DNA of 64,000 nucleotides from UBA6814 sp040753075. Lineage in GTDB: Bacteria; Desulfobacterota; Desulfovibrionia; Desulfovibrionales; Desulfovibrionaceae. The stretch is from contig JBFMHA010000001.1 of assembly GCA_040753075.1 (NCBI GenBank), positions 77,049 to 141,048 of the forward strand. The letters run 5' to 3'. Numbering within the stretch: the stretch's first letter is position 1; every line of letters begins with the position of its first letter. The notes under the pieces are model-generated. The model was not told where the DNA came from and searched no databases. It saw only the letters and a program-made list of their open reading frames with translations. Of the stretch, positions 52,033 through 61,184 are shown in pieces. Position numbers and translations under genes: made by a program.

Positions 52033-54048
52033 ATGGACAGATGGTTCGAACGCAGCGGTCTCTTCATGAAATTGCTGGCCAGCGGGCTGGGCACGATCCT
52101 GGCCATCAGCCTGCTGTGGATCGGGTCCTCGACCTATTTCCTGGACCAGGTCAACCAGGCGGCCCGGGTCCGCGCCCTGGCCAACCATGTGTCCATCGAG
52201 TTGTACCAGTGCCGGGTCAGCGAGAAGAACATCCAGATCCGGGACCTGGTGAAGGACAAGTTCTACAGCACCGGGGAATCCGAGGAGCTGGCCAAGTACC
52301 GCGAAGCCATGGGCCGGCTCAAGGACACCGTGGCCGAACTGGAGATCGAGCTGGGACGGGACAACCCGACCGTGCGCAAGATCAAGGAGGCGGTGCTGAG
52401 TTGCGAGAGCGTGTTCACCACCCTGGTGGGCGCCTATCGCCAGCGGGGCTTCGGAACCTGGGGGCTGACCGGACAGTGGGCCAAGGCCTCCGACGAGTTG
52501 GAGCGAGAGGTGCTGCGCACGGGGGATGGGCAGATGATCGCGCTCCTCGCCGAACTCCTGCGCTCCGAACGCCTCTACGGCATGACCGACGCGCCGGAGC
52601 ACGCGGCCCCGCTTCGAGACCTGACCGCCAGGCTGCGCAGCCGGGTCGCGGGCCTGAAAGGGGCCGGCCCGGTCGACCTGGTCGGACGCCTGGACCGCTA
52701 CGCCGACGCCCTGGCCAGGTACATGGCGATTCTCGAAGAGATCGGGGGAGCCGGCCAAGGATTGCTGGGCAAGTACCGGGACCAGGCCAACTCGATAGAC
52801 CCCCTGGCGCAGGAGCTGCTGGAGCAGGCCGTGGCCGCCAGCAACCAGTCCATGGCCCGCATGAGCCTGGCGAACGTGGCCATCGCCCTGCTGGGCCTGG
52901 TCCTGGGCGGCATCATCTTCTACGCCCTGAGCCGGGGCATCACCCGGCCCCTGCGCACCGTCGCCGAGGTGGCCGAGAGGGTGGCCGCCGGGGAGGTCGC
53001 CCTGGAGGCGGAGCTCAAGGGCGAGCGCCAGGACGAGATCGGGACCCTCCTGCAGTCCTTCCGGAGCATGGTCGCCTCGCTCCGGGAACGGGCCGGGGTG
53101 GCCCAGCGCATCGCCGCCGGCGACCTGGGCGCGGACCTGGGCGCGGTCCAGGACCGCGACGCCCTGGGGATGGCCCTGCGGACCATGCTGGCGAACCTCA
53201 GGAGCCAGGTGCGGGAGATCAAGGACGGGGCGGCGGTGCTCGGCTCCTCCACGGCCGAGATCTCCGCGGCCGTGTCCCAGGTGACGGCCAGCGCCGCCGA
53301 GACCGCCACGGCCGTGACCGAGACCATGGCCACGGCCGAGGAGCTGCGCCAGACCTCGGAGCTCAGCGCCCAGAAGGCCGGGCACGTGTCCAAGTCCGCC
53401 AACGAGTCCGCGGCAAGGTCCGCCGAGGGGCAGCAGGCCATTACCCAGATCATCCAGGCCATGGAGCACATCCGGCGGCAGATGGAGGCCATCGGAGCGA
53501 GCGTCATCTCCCTGTCCGAGCAGAGCCAGGTCATCGGCGAGATCATCGGCACCGTGGACGACCTGGCCGAGCAGTCCAACATCCTCTCGGTCAACGCCTC
53601 CATCGAGGCGGCCAAGGCCGGGGAGCACGGCCGGGGCTTCGCGGTGGTGGCCCAGGAGATCAAGAGCCTGGCCGAGAAGTCCAAGGAGGGCACCGCCCGG
53701 GTGCGCACCATCCTGGCCGACATCCAGAAGGCCACCGCCTCCGCGGTCATGGTCACCGAACAGGGCTCCAAGGCCGTGGCCAAGGGCGTGGAGCAGGCCG
53801 ACGAGGCGAGCCGCTCCATCGCCGCCCTGGCCGAGAGCATCGGCGCCGTGGACCATGCCGCCATGCAGATCATGGCCTCCAGCAAGCAGCAGCTCTCCGG
53901 GATGGAGCAGGTGGCCGCGGCCATCGAGAACATCCGCGAGGCCACGGAGCAGAACGTGAAGAGCATGGAGCAGCTGGAGGCCACGGCGTCCGCCCTGGCC
54001 GACATCGGCCGCAAGATCGTGGACCTGGTCGGGTGGTACAAGGTGTAG
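52033..54048 (+). CDS. methyl-accepting chemotaxis protein, WspA position
   Basis: This 671-residue receptor has transmembrane helices near 15-35 and 275-297, with a helical periplasmic sensor of about 240 residues. A HAMP domain follows (TRPLRTVAEVAERVA), then a second HAMP-like segment, and a signalling coiled coil with the hairpin tip DDLAEQSNILSVNASIEAAK. The C-terminus ends GWYKV, without a standard CheR-tethering pentapeptide. Gene content around it matches Wsp systems, where the receptor senses surface contact; whether this one does is unknown. It lies 10 bases before cheA. Confidence 0.94.
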   Translation: MDRWFERSGLFMKLLASGLGTILAISLLWIGSSTYFLDQVNQAARVRALANHVSIELYQCRVSEKNIQIRDLVKDKFYSTGESEELAKYREAMGRLKDTVAELEIELGRDNPTVRKIKEAVLSCESVFTTLVGAYRQRGFGTWGLTGQWAKASDELEREVLRTGDGQMIALLAELLRSERLYGMTDAPEHAAPLRDLTARLRSRVAGLKGAGPVDLVGRLDRYADALARYMAILEEIGGAGQGLLGKYRDQANSIDPLAQELLEQAVAASNQSMARMSLANVAIALLGLVLGGIIFYALSRGITRPLRTVAEVAERVAAGEVALEAELKGERQDEIGTLLQSFRSMVASLRERAGVAQRIAAGDLGADLGAVQDRDALGMALRTMLANLRSQVREIKDGAAVLGSSTAEISAAVSQVTASAAETATAVTETMATAEELRQTSELSAQKAGHVSKSANESAARSAEGQQAITQIIQAMEHIRRQMEAIGASVISLSEQSQVIGEIIGTVDDLAEQSNILSVNASIEAAKAGEHGRGFAVVAQEIKSLAEKSKEGTARVRTILADIQKATASAVMVTEQGSKAVAKGVEQADEASRSIAALAESIGAVDHAAMQIMASSKQQLSGMEQVAAAIENIREATEQNVKSMEQLEATASALADIGRKIVDLVGWYKV

Positions 54049-54058
54049 GAGGCCCCCC

Positions 54059-56407
54059 ATGCCCAAGATCGATCCGGAATTCATCCGGGAGTTGCGCCAG
54101 GCCTTCGCCCTGGAGGCGCGCGAGCACCTCCAGACCATGACCGACGGGCTCCTGGGCCTGGAGAAGAGCCCGCCGCCGGCCGAGGCGGGGCCGTTGCTGG
54201 AGAGGGTCTACCGCGCCGCGCACAGCCTGAAGGGCGCGGCCCGGGCGGTGAACGAGCACGAGGTGGAGTCCCTGGCTCACGCCATGGAGGACGTGTTCAT
54301 CGCCGTGCGCAAGGGCGGGATACTCCTGCGGCCCGAGGATTTCGACCGGCTCCAGCGCGGCCAGAGCCTCCTGGAGTCCCTGCTCGCTTCGCCCAAGGGA
54401 GAGGACCAGGCCCAGGCGCAGGACCTGCGCGAGGAGCTGCGGTCCCTGGCCGAGGGCCGGAGCGGGGCGTCTCCGCCGCCCCCGGCCCCAGCGCCGCACC
54501 CCGGGCCGGAGCCTCCCCGCTCGGCGCTCCCGACTCCTCCCGCGGAGCAGCCGTCCGCGGCTCCCGCGCCCGCACCTCCGCAGCCAGAGCCCCCGAAGAC
54601 CGAGCCTCCGCAGCCCAGGCCCCAGGCGACCGAGCCTCCGGACCAGACTCCGCCGACTGCCGCCGCGCGTCCCCGGGCCGAGGACACGGTCCGGGTGGCG
54701 GTCTCCAAGCTGGACTCCTTCCTGCTCAAGGCCGAGGCCCTGCTCTTGGCCAAGCTCACCCTGGAGCAGCGCATCGCCGAGGTCCGGGCGCTGGCCGCGA
54801 ACGCGGCCCAGGGGAGGAAGGACCTGGCCGGCAAGGACGCCGGAGCCCGGCGGCCGGAAGCCGAAGGCCCTCCCGACCAGATGCTGGCCAGGGGCCTCGC
54901 CTGCCTCGACGCCACCGAGGCCGGACTCGTCGCCCTGGCCTCCAGGCTGCGGGCCGACCACCTGGCCCTGGGAGGCATGGTCCGCGACCTCCTGGACAAC
55001 GCCAAGCGGGCCCTCATGTTCCCCTTCGCCACCCTGGCCCTGCCCTTTCCCAAGATGGTGCGGGACCTGGCCCGCGACCAGCGCAAGGAGGCGGATCTGG
55101 TCATCAGCGGCGGCGAGATCGAGATCGACAAGCGGATCCTGGAGGCGATGAAGCCCCCCCTCACCCACATGCTGCGCAACTGCGTGGACCACGGCCTGGA
55201 GCCCCCCGGGGAGCGGGAGCGCCGGGGCAAGCCCCGCCAGGGCCGGATATCCATCACCGTGTCCGAGGCCGAAGGCGACAAGGCGGAAATCGTGGTGGCG
55301 GACGACGGCGCCGGGTTCGACCTGGAGCGCCTGCGCCAGTCGGCGCGCAAGATTCTCGGCATCTCCCAGGAGGAGGCGGAAAGGCTCGGCGAGGACGAGT
55401 TGACCTCCCTGGCCTTCCGCTCCGGGGTGAGCACCAGCACCATCATCACCGACATCTCGGGCCGCGGCCTGGGCCTGGCCATCGTGCAGGAGGCCGCGGA
55501 GCGCCTGGGGGGACGGATCACGCTGTCCACCGCCACCGGCCAGGGCTCCACCCTGCGCATCCTCCTGCCCCTGACCCTGGCCACGTTTCGGGGAATCCTG
55601 GTCCGGGCGGCCGGTCGGATATTCGTGGCCCCCACGGCCAACATCTCCCGGGTGGTGCTGGTGCGGACCGGCGACATCCGCACCGCGGAAGGCCGGGAGG
55701 TCGTCGCTCTGGACGGCCGGCCCTGCTCCCTGGCGCGGCTGGCGGACGTCCTGGGCCTGTCCCCGCCCGAGGGAGGCGGTGAGGCGGCGGGAATCCTGCC
55801 CTCGCTGCTCCTCGGCGCAGGAAAGCGGCGGCTGGCCATGGCCGTGGACGAGGTGCTCGGGGAGCAGGACGTCCTGGTCAAGGGCCTGGGCAAGCACCTC
55901 GCCGGACTGCGCAACATCTCCGGCGCCACCATCCTGGGCACGGGCGAGGTGGCGCCGGTCCTGAACGTCGCCGACCTGCTGGACTCGGCCGCGCGGACCT
56001 TCGCGCCGCATCCGCGGGCGCAGGAGGCGCAGGAGGAGGAGCGGCCCAGGTCCGTGCTCGTGGTGGAGGACTCCATCACCTCCCGGACCCTGCTCAAGAA
56101 CATCCTCCAGTCCGCAGGATACCAGGTGCGCACCGCCATCGACGGGGTGGACGGCCTCACCGTCCTGCGCTCCGAGCCGGTGGACCTGGCCGTGCTGGAC
56201 ATCGACATGCCGCGCATGGACGGTTTCGAGCTCACCACGGCCATCCGTCAGGACAAGAAGCTGGCCGAGCTGCCCGTGGTCCTGGTCACGGCCCGCGGAT
56301 CGCGGGAGGACCGGGAGCGGGGCATCGAACTGGGGGCCAACGCCTACATCGTCAAGAGCAGCTTCGACCAGACCAACCTGCTCGGAGTCATCCGGCAGCT
56401 CATCTAG
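54059..56407 (+). CDS. CheA-type histidine kinase with C-terminal receiver, WspE-like
   Basis: This 782-residue protein has an N-terminal Hpt domain (RAAHSLKGAAR, phospho-His near residue 55) and a long Pro-rich linker (about 140-210) without an obvious CheY-binding P2 domain. A reduced dimerisation segment, the ATPase domain (MLRNCVDHGLEPP, DDGAGFDLERL, GRGLGLAIVQ), a CheW-like regulatory domain (about 500-640) and a receiver (VLVVEDS, acceptor in AVLDIDMPRMDG near 714) complete it. The CheA-REC hybrid is typical of WspE. GGAGG lies 10 bases before ATG. Phosphate may go to its own receiver, to CheB, or to the REC-HDOD protein at the operon end. Confidence 0.94.
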   Translation: MPKIDPEFIRELRQAFALEAREHLQTMTDGLLGLEKSPPPAEAGPLLERVYRAAHSLKGAARAVNEHEVESLAHAMEDVFIAVRKGGILLRPEDFDRLQRGQSLLESLLASPKGEDQAQAQDLREELRSLAEGRSGASPPPPAPAPHPGPEPPRSALPTPPAEQPSAAPAPAPPQPEPPKTEPPQPRPQATEPPDQTPPTAAARPRAEDTVRVAVSKLDSFLLKAEALLLAKLTLEQRIAEVRALAANAAQGRKDLAGKDAGARRPEAEGPPDQMLARGLACLDATEAGLVALASRLRADHLALGGMVRDLLDNAKRALMFPFATLALPFPKMVRDLARDQRKEADLVISGGEIEIDKRILEAMKPPLTHMLRNCVDHGLEPPGERERRGKPRQGRISITVSEAEGDKAEIVVADDGAGFDLERLRQSARKILGISQEEAERLGEDELTSLAFRSGVSTSTIITDISGRGLGLAIVQEAAERLGGRITLSTATGQGSTLRILLPLTLATFRGILVRAAGRIFVAPTANISRVVLVRTGDIRTAEGREVVALDGRPCSLARLADVLGLSPPEGGGEAAGILPSLLLGAGKRRLAMAVDEVLGEQDVLVKGLGKHLAGLRNISGATILGTGEVAPVLNVADLLDSAARTFAPHPRAQEAQEEERPRSVLVVEDSITSRTLLKNILQSAGYQVRTAIDGVDGLTVLRSEPVDLAVLDIDMPRMDGFELTTAIRQDKKLAELPVVLVTARGSREDRERGIELGANAYIVKSSFDQTNLLGVIRQLI

Positions 56408-56422
56408 ACGCGGGGGAAAGGC

Positions 56423-57484
56423 ATGATCAGGGTGGTGGTGGTGGACGACTCGGAGGCGGTGCGCAAGCTGCTCACCTACATCCTCAACGGCGATCCGGAA
56501 ATCCAGGTCGTGGGCACGGCCTCGGATGGGGAGGAGGCCGTGCGCGTGGTGGAGCGCCTCCGGCCCGACGTGGTGACCATGGACGTGGTCATGCCCCGCA
56601 TGGACGGGTACGAGGCCACCCGAAGGATCATGCGGTCCACCCCGGTGCCCATCGTGGTGGTCAGCGCCTCCTACTCCACGGAGGAGGTGAGCCGCACCTT
56701 CCAGGCCATGGGTTCGGGCGCCCTGACCGCGGTGGACAAGCCCATGGGTCCGGGAGACCCCCTCCATGAGCAAAGGGCCCGGGAACTGCTGGCCATGGTC
56801 AAGCTCATGTCCGAGGTCAAGGTGGTGGGCCGGCGCTATCCGGTCCGCCCCACGGCAAGCGCTCCAGCGATGAGCGCCTGGAACCAGACTCCCCCAATCC
56901 ACGCCGTGGCCGTGGGCGCATCCACCGGCGGCCCCCAGGTCCTGGAGCTCATCCTCCGGACGCTTCCCAATGCCTTCCGCCTGCCGGTGCTCCTGGTCCA
57001 GCACATCGCCGAGGGATTCGCCCACGGGCTGGCCGACTGGCTGCAGGGGGCAACCTCCCTGGAGGTTCGCGTGGCGGCCCACGACGAGAACCTCGCGCCC
57101 GGCCGCTGCTATGTGGCGCCCAGCGGACGCCACATGGGGGTGAGCCGGGCCCGCAGGATAGTCCTCAATACCGCCCCTCCCGAGAACGGCCTGCGTCCCT
57201 CCATCGACTTCCTCTTCCGCTCCGTGGCCGCGTCCCTGGGCCGCAACGCCGCGGGGGTGCTGCTCACGGGCATGGGGCGGGACGGGGCGGAGGGACTCAA
57301 GGCCATGCGCGACCAGGGCGCGCTGACCGTGGCCCAGGACGAGGAAACCGCGGTCATTCCCGGGATGCCCCGGGAGGCTGTCCAGATCGGAGCCGCCCGC
57401 CTGGTGCTCTCCCCCGACCAGATCGCGGCCTGGCTCCTGGAGCTGAACGAACGGGCCGAGAACCGGGTGAACAACCACGGCTGA
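56423..57484 (+). CDS. cheB: CheB chemoreceptor methylesterase
   Basis: This 353-residue protein has a receiver (VVVDDSEAVRK, acceptor in VTMDVVMPRMDG near residue 54) and a C-terminal methylesterase. The active site is built from Ser167 in VGASTGGPQ, the histidine in LVQHIAEGF and the aspartate in MGRDGAEG. It removes receptor methyl groups or deamidates glutamines, opposing CheR. It sits 15 bases after cheA. In Wsp terms it is WspF, whose loss locks the system on. Confidence 0.95.
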   Translation: MIRVVVVDDSEAVRKLLTYILNGDPEIQVVGTASDGEEAVRVVERLRPDVVTMDVVMPRMDGYEATRRIMRSTPVPIVVVSASYSTEEVSRTFQAMGSGALTAVDKPMGPGDPLHEQRARELLAMVKLMSEVKVVGRRYPVRPTASAPAMSAWNQTPPIHAVAVGASTGGPQVLELILRTLPNAFRLPVLLVQHIAEGFAHGLADWLQGATSLEVRVAAHDENLAPGRCYVAPSGRHMGVSRARRIVLNTAPPENGLRPSIDFLFRSVAASLGRNAAGVLLTGMGRDGAEGLKAMRDQGALTVAQDEETAVIPGMPREAVQIGAARLVLSPDQIAAWLLELNERAENRVNNHG

Positions 57485-57523
57485 GGCCCGGACCGGGCCG
57501 AAGCACGATGCAAGGGGATGCCG

Positions 57524-59875
57524 ATGGACGCCCAGATCCTTCTGGTCGAGGACAGCCTGACCCAGGCCAAGCAGTGCCAGCACGACCTCGAAACCGCAGG
57601 GCTGCGCACGGAGCTGGCCAGGAACGGGAAGGAAGCCCTCGCCATGCTTCGGAGCTTCATCCCGCGGCTCATCATCAGCGACATCAAGATGCCCGAGATG
57701 GACGGCTTCGAGCTGTGCCGCGCCGTCAAGCAGCAGGAGCGGCTGCGGGACGTGCCCTTCGTCCTCCTGACCTCCTTCACCGAGCCGCAGGACGTGCTGC
57801 ACAGCCTGGCCGCCGGGGCCGACGGCTTCATCAGCAAGGGCACGAGCAAGGCCGACATGCTGGCCGGCATAACCCACTGGCTGAACCGCAAGGAAACCGC
57901 CGCCAGCCAGCCGGCGCGAAAGTACGTCCGCTTCGACTACCAGGGCCTCACCTACCGCATCCCCGCCGACACCGCCCACATCCTGGACTTCCTGGTCCAT
58001 ACCTACTGGTTGGCCATCCGCCACAACTACGTGCTGGAAAACACCCGCTACGAACTGGACCAGGCCAACCAGGAGCTTGAGCAGCGCCTGCACGACCTGG
58101 CGGTTTCGGAATCGCGGTTCCACAGCCTGGTCCGCACCATTCCGGACATCGTGTACCAGATCACCCCCGAGGGCCGGTTCACCTTCATCAACGAGGCGGT
58201 GGCCCGGCTGGGCTACTCCCCGAAGGAGATCGTGGGCAGGCATTTCGAGGAGATCATCATGCCCCTGGAAAGCCGGCCCATATCCCGGGACAAGGCCCTG
58301 GCCGAGTTCACCGGGATGCTCATCGGCGAGATCCGGCCCCCCAAGCTCGTGGACGAGCGGCGCACCGGGGAGCGCCAGACCAGCGGCCTGGTGGTGGAGC
58401 TCATGGGGAGAACCAGCCGACCCGCCCCGAACAAGGTCTTCGCCGAGATCAACAGCGCGGGCCTGTACGAGGTCCATCCCGAGATGGGGGAAAAGGTCTT
58501 CCTGGGCACCGTGGGGGTCATGCGCGACATCACCGACCGGCGGCGCATGGAGCAGGAGCTCCACGAGGCCTACGAAGGCCTGGAGGCCAAGGTCCAGGAC
58601 CGGACCCAGGAACTGAGCCAGAGCAACGCCGCGCTGCGCAAGGAGATCGCCGACCGTGAACTGGCCGAGGCCGAGCGCCGGGAAAACGAGATGCTCCTCC
58701 AGTCCATCCTGGACGGGATCCGGGCCGCGGTGTTCTTCGTGGACCCGGAGAGCATGGTGATCGTGGACTGCAACCCCATGGCGGAGACCCTGCTCTCGTT
58801 GCCCCGGGAGAAGATCGTGGGCGCGAGCGGCTGCGCCTTCCAGCACAGGGCCGACCTGCACGCTGCCGGGGGATGCCGCAAGGCGGAAGGCGCGATCCTC
58901 AACCGGGACGTCCTGATGGTCGACGGCGCGGGCCACGTGATCCCGGCGCTCAAGACCGTCTTGCCGGCGATGCTGAAGGGCCGCGAGATCCAGGTGGAGA
59001 TCGTCATCGACATGACCGAGCACAAGGCCCTGGAGCGGCAGCTGGCCTACGCCCAGAAACTCGAATCCATCGGCCAGCTGGCCGCGGGCATCGCCCACGA
59101 GATCAACACCCCGATCCAGTACCTCGGGGGCAACCTGGAGTTCCTCCGGAGGAGCTTCGAGGTCGTCCAGACCCTGCTGGCCGAATACGCGAACCTGCTG
59201 GAAGCCGCCCGGGGCCACCCGGAACTCGCCGCGGCCGTGGGCCGGGTGGAGGAGGTCGAACGGGCCACCCACGCCCGGCGCAACCTCAGCGAGGTGTCCG
59301 GCGCCTTTGCGGACTCCGAGGACGGCCTCACCCGGGTGAGCTCCATTGTCATGGCCATGAAGAAGTTCTCCCATCCGGACGTCGAGGAGAAGAAGCCGGT
59401 GGACATCAACGAGGCCATCCGGAACACCGTCACCATCGCCCGGAACGAATGGAAGTACTTCGCGGAGATCAGCCTGGACCTGGACCCGGACCTGCCAGTC
59501 GCCACGCTGATCCCCGGGGACTTCAACCAGATCATGCTGAACCTGGTGGTCAACGCCGCCCATGCGGTGGGGGACAAGGTCGGCAGGAGCGGAGAGAAGG
59601 GGACCATCGCCATATCCACTCGGCAGGACGGCGAATTCGTGGAGGTGCGGGTCTGCGACTCCGGCATCGGCATCCCGGAGGAAAACCGGCACAAGATCTT
59701 CAACCCGTTCTTCACCACCAAGCCCCAAGGCAAGGGGACCGGCCAGGGCCTGGCCATCACCCACGCCATCGTCGAGAAGCACGCCGGGAGCATCGATTTC
59801 GAGTCGGTCGTGGGTCAGGGAACGACGTTCATCCTGCGACTCCCCTTCGGGGGACCTGCGCACGAGGCCGAGTGA
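57524..59875 (+). CDS. REC-PAS-PAS histidine kinase at the end of the che operon
   Basis: This 783-residue soluble protein has a receiver (residues 1-120; acceptor in IISDIKMPEMDG), a helical linker with a tract resembling FDYQGLTYRIPADT, PAS (195-335), coiled coil, PAS (395-500) and HisKA (GIAHEINTPIQY, His525). The ATPase has NLVVNAAHAV, DSGIGIPEEN and GTGQGLAITH. Its core, including the insert after the H-box (ELAAAVGRVEEVE), matches the kinase at 45273-48914. ATG 57524 is preferred because AAGGGG is spaced 6 bases from it; ATG 57518 is possible but too close. CheA or CheB may signal to its receiver. Confidence 0.92.
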   Translation: MDAQILLVEDSLTQAKQCQHDLETAGLRTELARNGKEALAMLRSFIPRLIISDIKMPEMDGFELCRAVKQQERLRDVPFVLLTSFTEPQDVLHSLAAGADGFISKGTSKADMLAGITHWLNRKETAASQPARKYVRFDYQGLTYRIPADTAHILDFLVHTYWLAIRHNYVLENTRYELDQANQELEQRLHDLAVSESRFHSLVRTIPDIVYQITPEGRFTFINEAVARLGYSPKEIVGRHFEEIIMPLESRPISRDKALAEFTGMLIGEIRPPKLVDERRTGERQTSGLVVELMGRTSRPAPNKVFAEINSAGLYEVHPEMGEKVFLGTVGVMRDITDRRRMEQELHEAYEGLEAKVQDRTQELSQSNAALRKEIADRELAEAERRENEMLLQSILDGIRAAVFFVDPESMVIVDCNPMAETLLSLPREKIVGASGCAFQHRADLHAAGGCRKAEGAILNRDVLMVDGAGHVIPALKTVLPAMLKGREIQVEIVIDMTEHKALERQLAYAQKLESIGQLAAGIAHEINTPIQYLGGNLEFLRRSFEVVQTLLAEYANLLEAARGHPELAAAVGRVEEVERATHARRNLSEVSGAFADSEDGLTRVSSIVMAMKKFSHPDVEEKKPVDINEAIRNTVTIARNEWKYFAEISLDLDPDLPVATLIPGDFNQIMLNLVVNAAHAVGDKVGRSGEKGTIAISTRQDGEFVEVRVCDSGIGIPEENRHKIFNPFFTTKPQGKGTGQGLAITHAIVEKHAGSIDFESVVGQGTTFILRLPFGGPAHEAE

Positions 59876-59932
59876 GACCCGAAACGGGATGCCAGCGGCC
59901 CCGGCCGCCCATGCCCGTCTGTGGAGGAGCGC

Positions 59933-61159
59933 ATGAAAGCCGGCATTCTCTTCGTGGACGACGACCCCTCCATCCTGAACGGACTGCGGCGGTCCTTCAT
60001 CCCCATGGAGGACGACTGGGACATGGCCTTCGCCCCGAGCGGGCCGGAAGCCCTGGACCTGATGGCCCGCCAGGAGTTCCAGATCATCGTCTCGGACATG
60101 CTCATGCCGGGCATGAACGGGACCGAACTCCTGCAGCGCGTTCGCAACGAGCATCCCCGCACCGTGCGCTTCGTGCTGTCCGGGCATTCCGACCGGAACC
60201 TCGCCCTGATCTCGGTCAGGGCCGCGCACCAGTACCTCAGCAAACCCTGCCCGAGCAAGGTGCTGCACAAGGTCCTGTCGCGGGCCGTGGCCCTGCGCCA
60301 GGCCTTCACCAATCCCCTGGTGCTGGAGGCCGTGACCCGGACCGCCTCCATCCCGGTCCTGCCGGATGTCCTCGCGGCGCTGCAAAAGGAGCTGCAGAAC
60401 CCCGAAGGCCGGGTCGAGGCGGTGACGGAGCTCGTGGCCCAGGACCTGGGCCTGTACGTGGGCGTGCTCAAGACCGTCAACTCCATGTACTACGGCAACG
60501 CGGCGCCGACCTACGACCTGCCCAAGGCCGTGTCGCTCCTGGGCCTGGACGTGCTCCGGGGCATGGTGTCCTCCGATCTCTTCACCCCGTTCGACACCGC
60601 GTCCTTTCCCGGATTCTCGGTCCAGCTGCTGCGGAACCATTGCCAGCGGACCGCGGCCCTTGCCGAGACCATCGCCCGGGAGTCGCCGCACGAGAGCCTG
60701 TCCCCTGCGGAATGCTCCGTGGCCGGCCTGCTCCATGACCTGGGAAAGCTCATCATGGCCGACACGCTGCCCGAGGAATACCGCAAGGTGCTCGAACAGA
60801 GCCGGAAGATGAACATCCCGCCCGCGGAGTCGGAGCGCAACGTGGCCCAGGTCTCCCATGCCGAAGTCGGGGGCTATCTCCTCGGCCTGTGGGGCTTTTC
60901 CGACGCCGTCGTCCAGGCCGTGGCCCACCACCACGCCCCGCAGGAGGCGCAGGACGCCGGTTGCCCGGTCCTCTGCACCCTGCACGTGGCCAACGGCCTG
61001 GACCACAAGCTGGTGGCCGTCAATCCGCACTACGGCCGGCATTCCCTGGACATGGCCTACCTGCAGCGTCAGGGGGCGGATGCGGAACTGCCGACATGGA
61101 CGGAGGCGTGCGCCCGGGCGGTCGAGCGCCATCGCGCCTCGGGGAACGGGGTCCCGTGA
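59933..61159 (+). CDS. REC-HDOD signalling protein, probable che-operon output
   Basis: This 408-residue protein has a receiver (GILFVDDDPSI, acceptor in VSDMLMPGMNG, SGHSD, LSKPCP) and an HDOD domain (SIPVLPDVLAALQKEL, VLKTVNSMYYGNA, VAGLLHDLGKLIMA, AHHHAPQE). It parallels the REC-HDOD at 44062-45276. GGAGGAGC precedes ATG 59933; a GTG four codons upstream is less likely. In Wsp operons the last gene makes cyclic-di-GMP (WspR); here an HDOD protein holds that place, so the output must differ. It ends 26 bases before the convergent msrAB. Confidence 0.93.
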   Translation: MKAGILFVDDDPSILNGLRRSFIPMEDDWDMAFAPSGPEALDLMARQEFQIIVSDMLMPGMNGTELLQRVRNEHPRTVRFVLSGHSDRNLALISVRAAHQYLSKPCPSKVLHKVLSRAVALRQAFTNPLVLEAVTRTASIPVLPDVLAALQKELQNPEGRVEAVTELVAQDLGLYVGVLKTVNSMYYGNAAPTYDLPKAVSLLGLDVLRGMVSSDLFTPFDTASFPGFSVQLLRNHCQRTAALAETIARESPHESLSPAECSVAGLLHDLGKLIMADTLPEEYRKVLEQSRKMNIPPAESERNVAQVSHAEVGGYLLGLWGFSDAVVQAVAHHHAPQEAQDAGCPVLCTLHVANGLDHKLVAVNPHYGRHSLDMAYLQRQGADAELPTWTEACARAVERHRASGNGVP

Positions 61160-61184
61160 GCCGCAAGACGACGATCGCCGCAAG

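Noticed and set aside
53870..61183. Open frame of over 2400 codons on the minus strand opposite the che operon
   Set aside because: It is antisense to well-supported che genes, and its product is low-complexity Gly/His/Arg/Gln-rich with no domain. It is a by-product of high GC.
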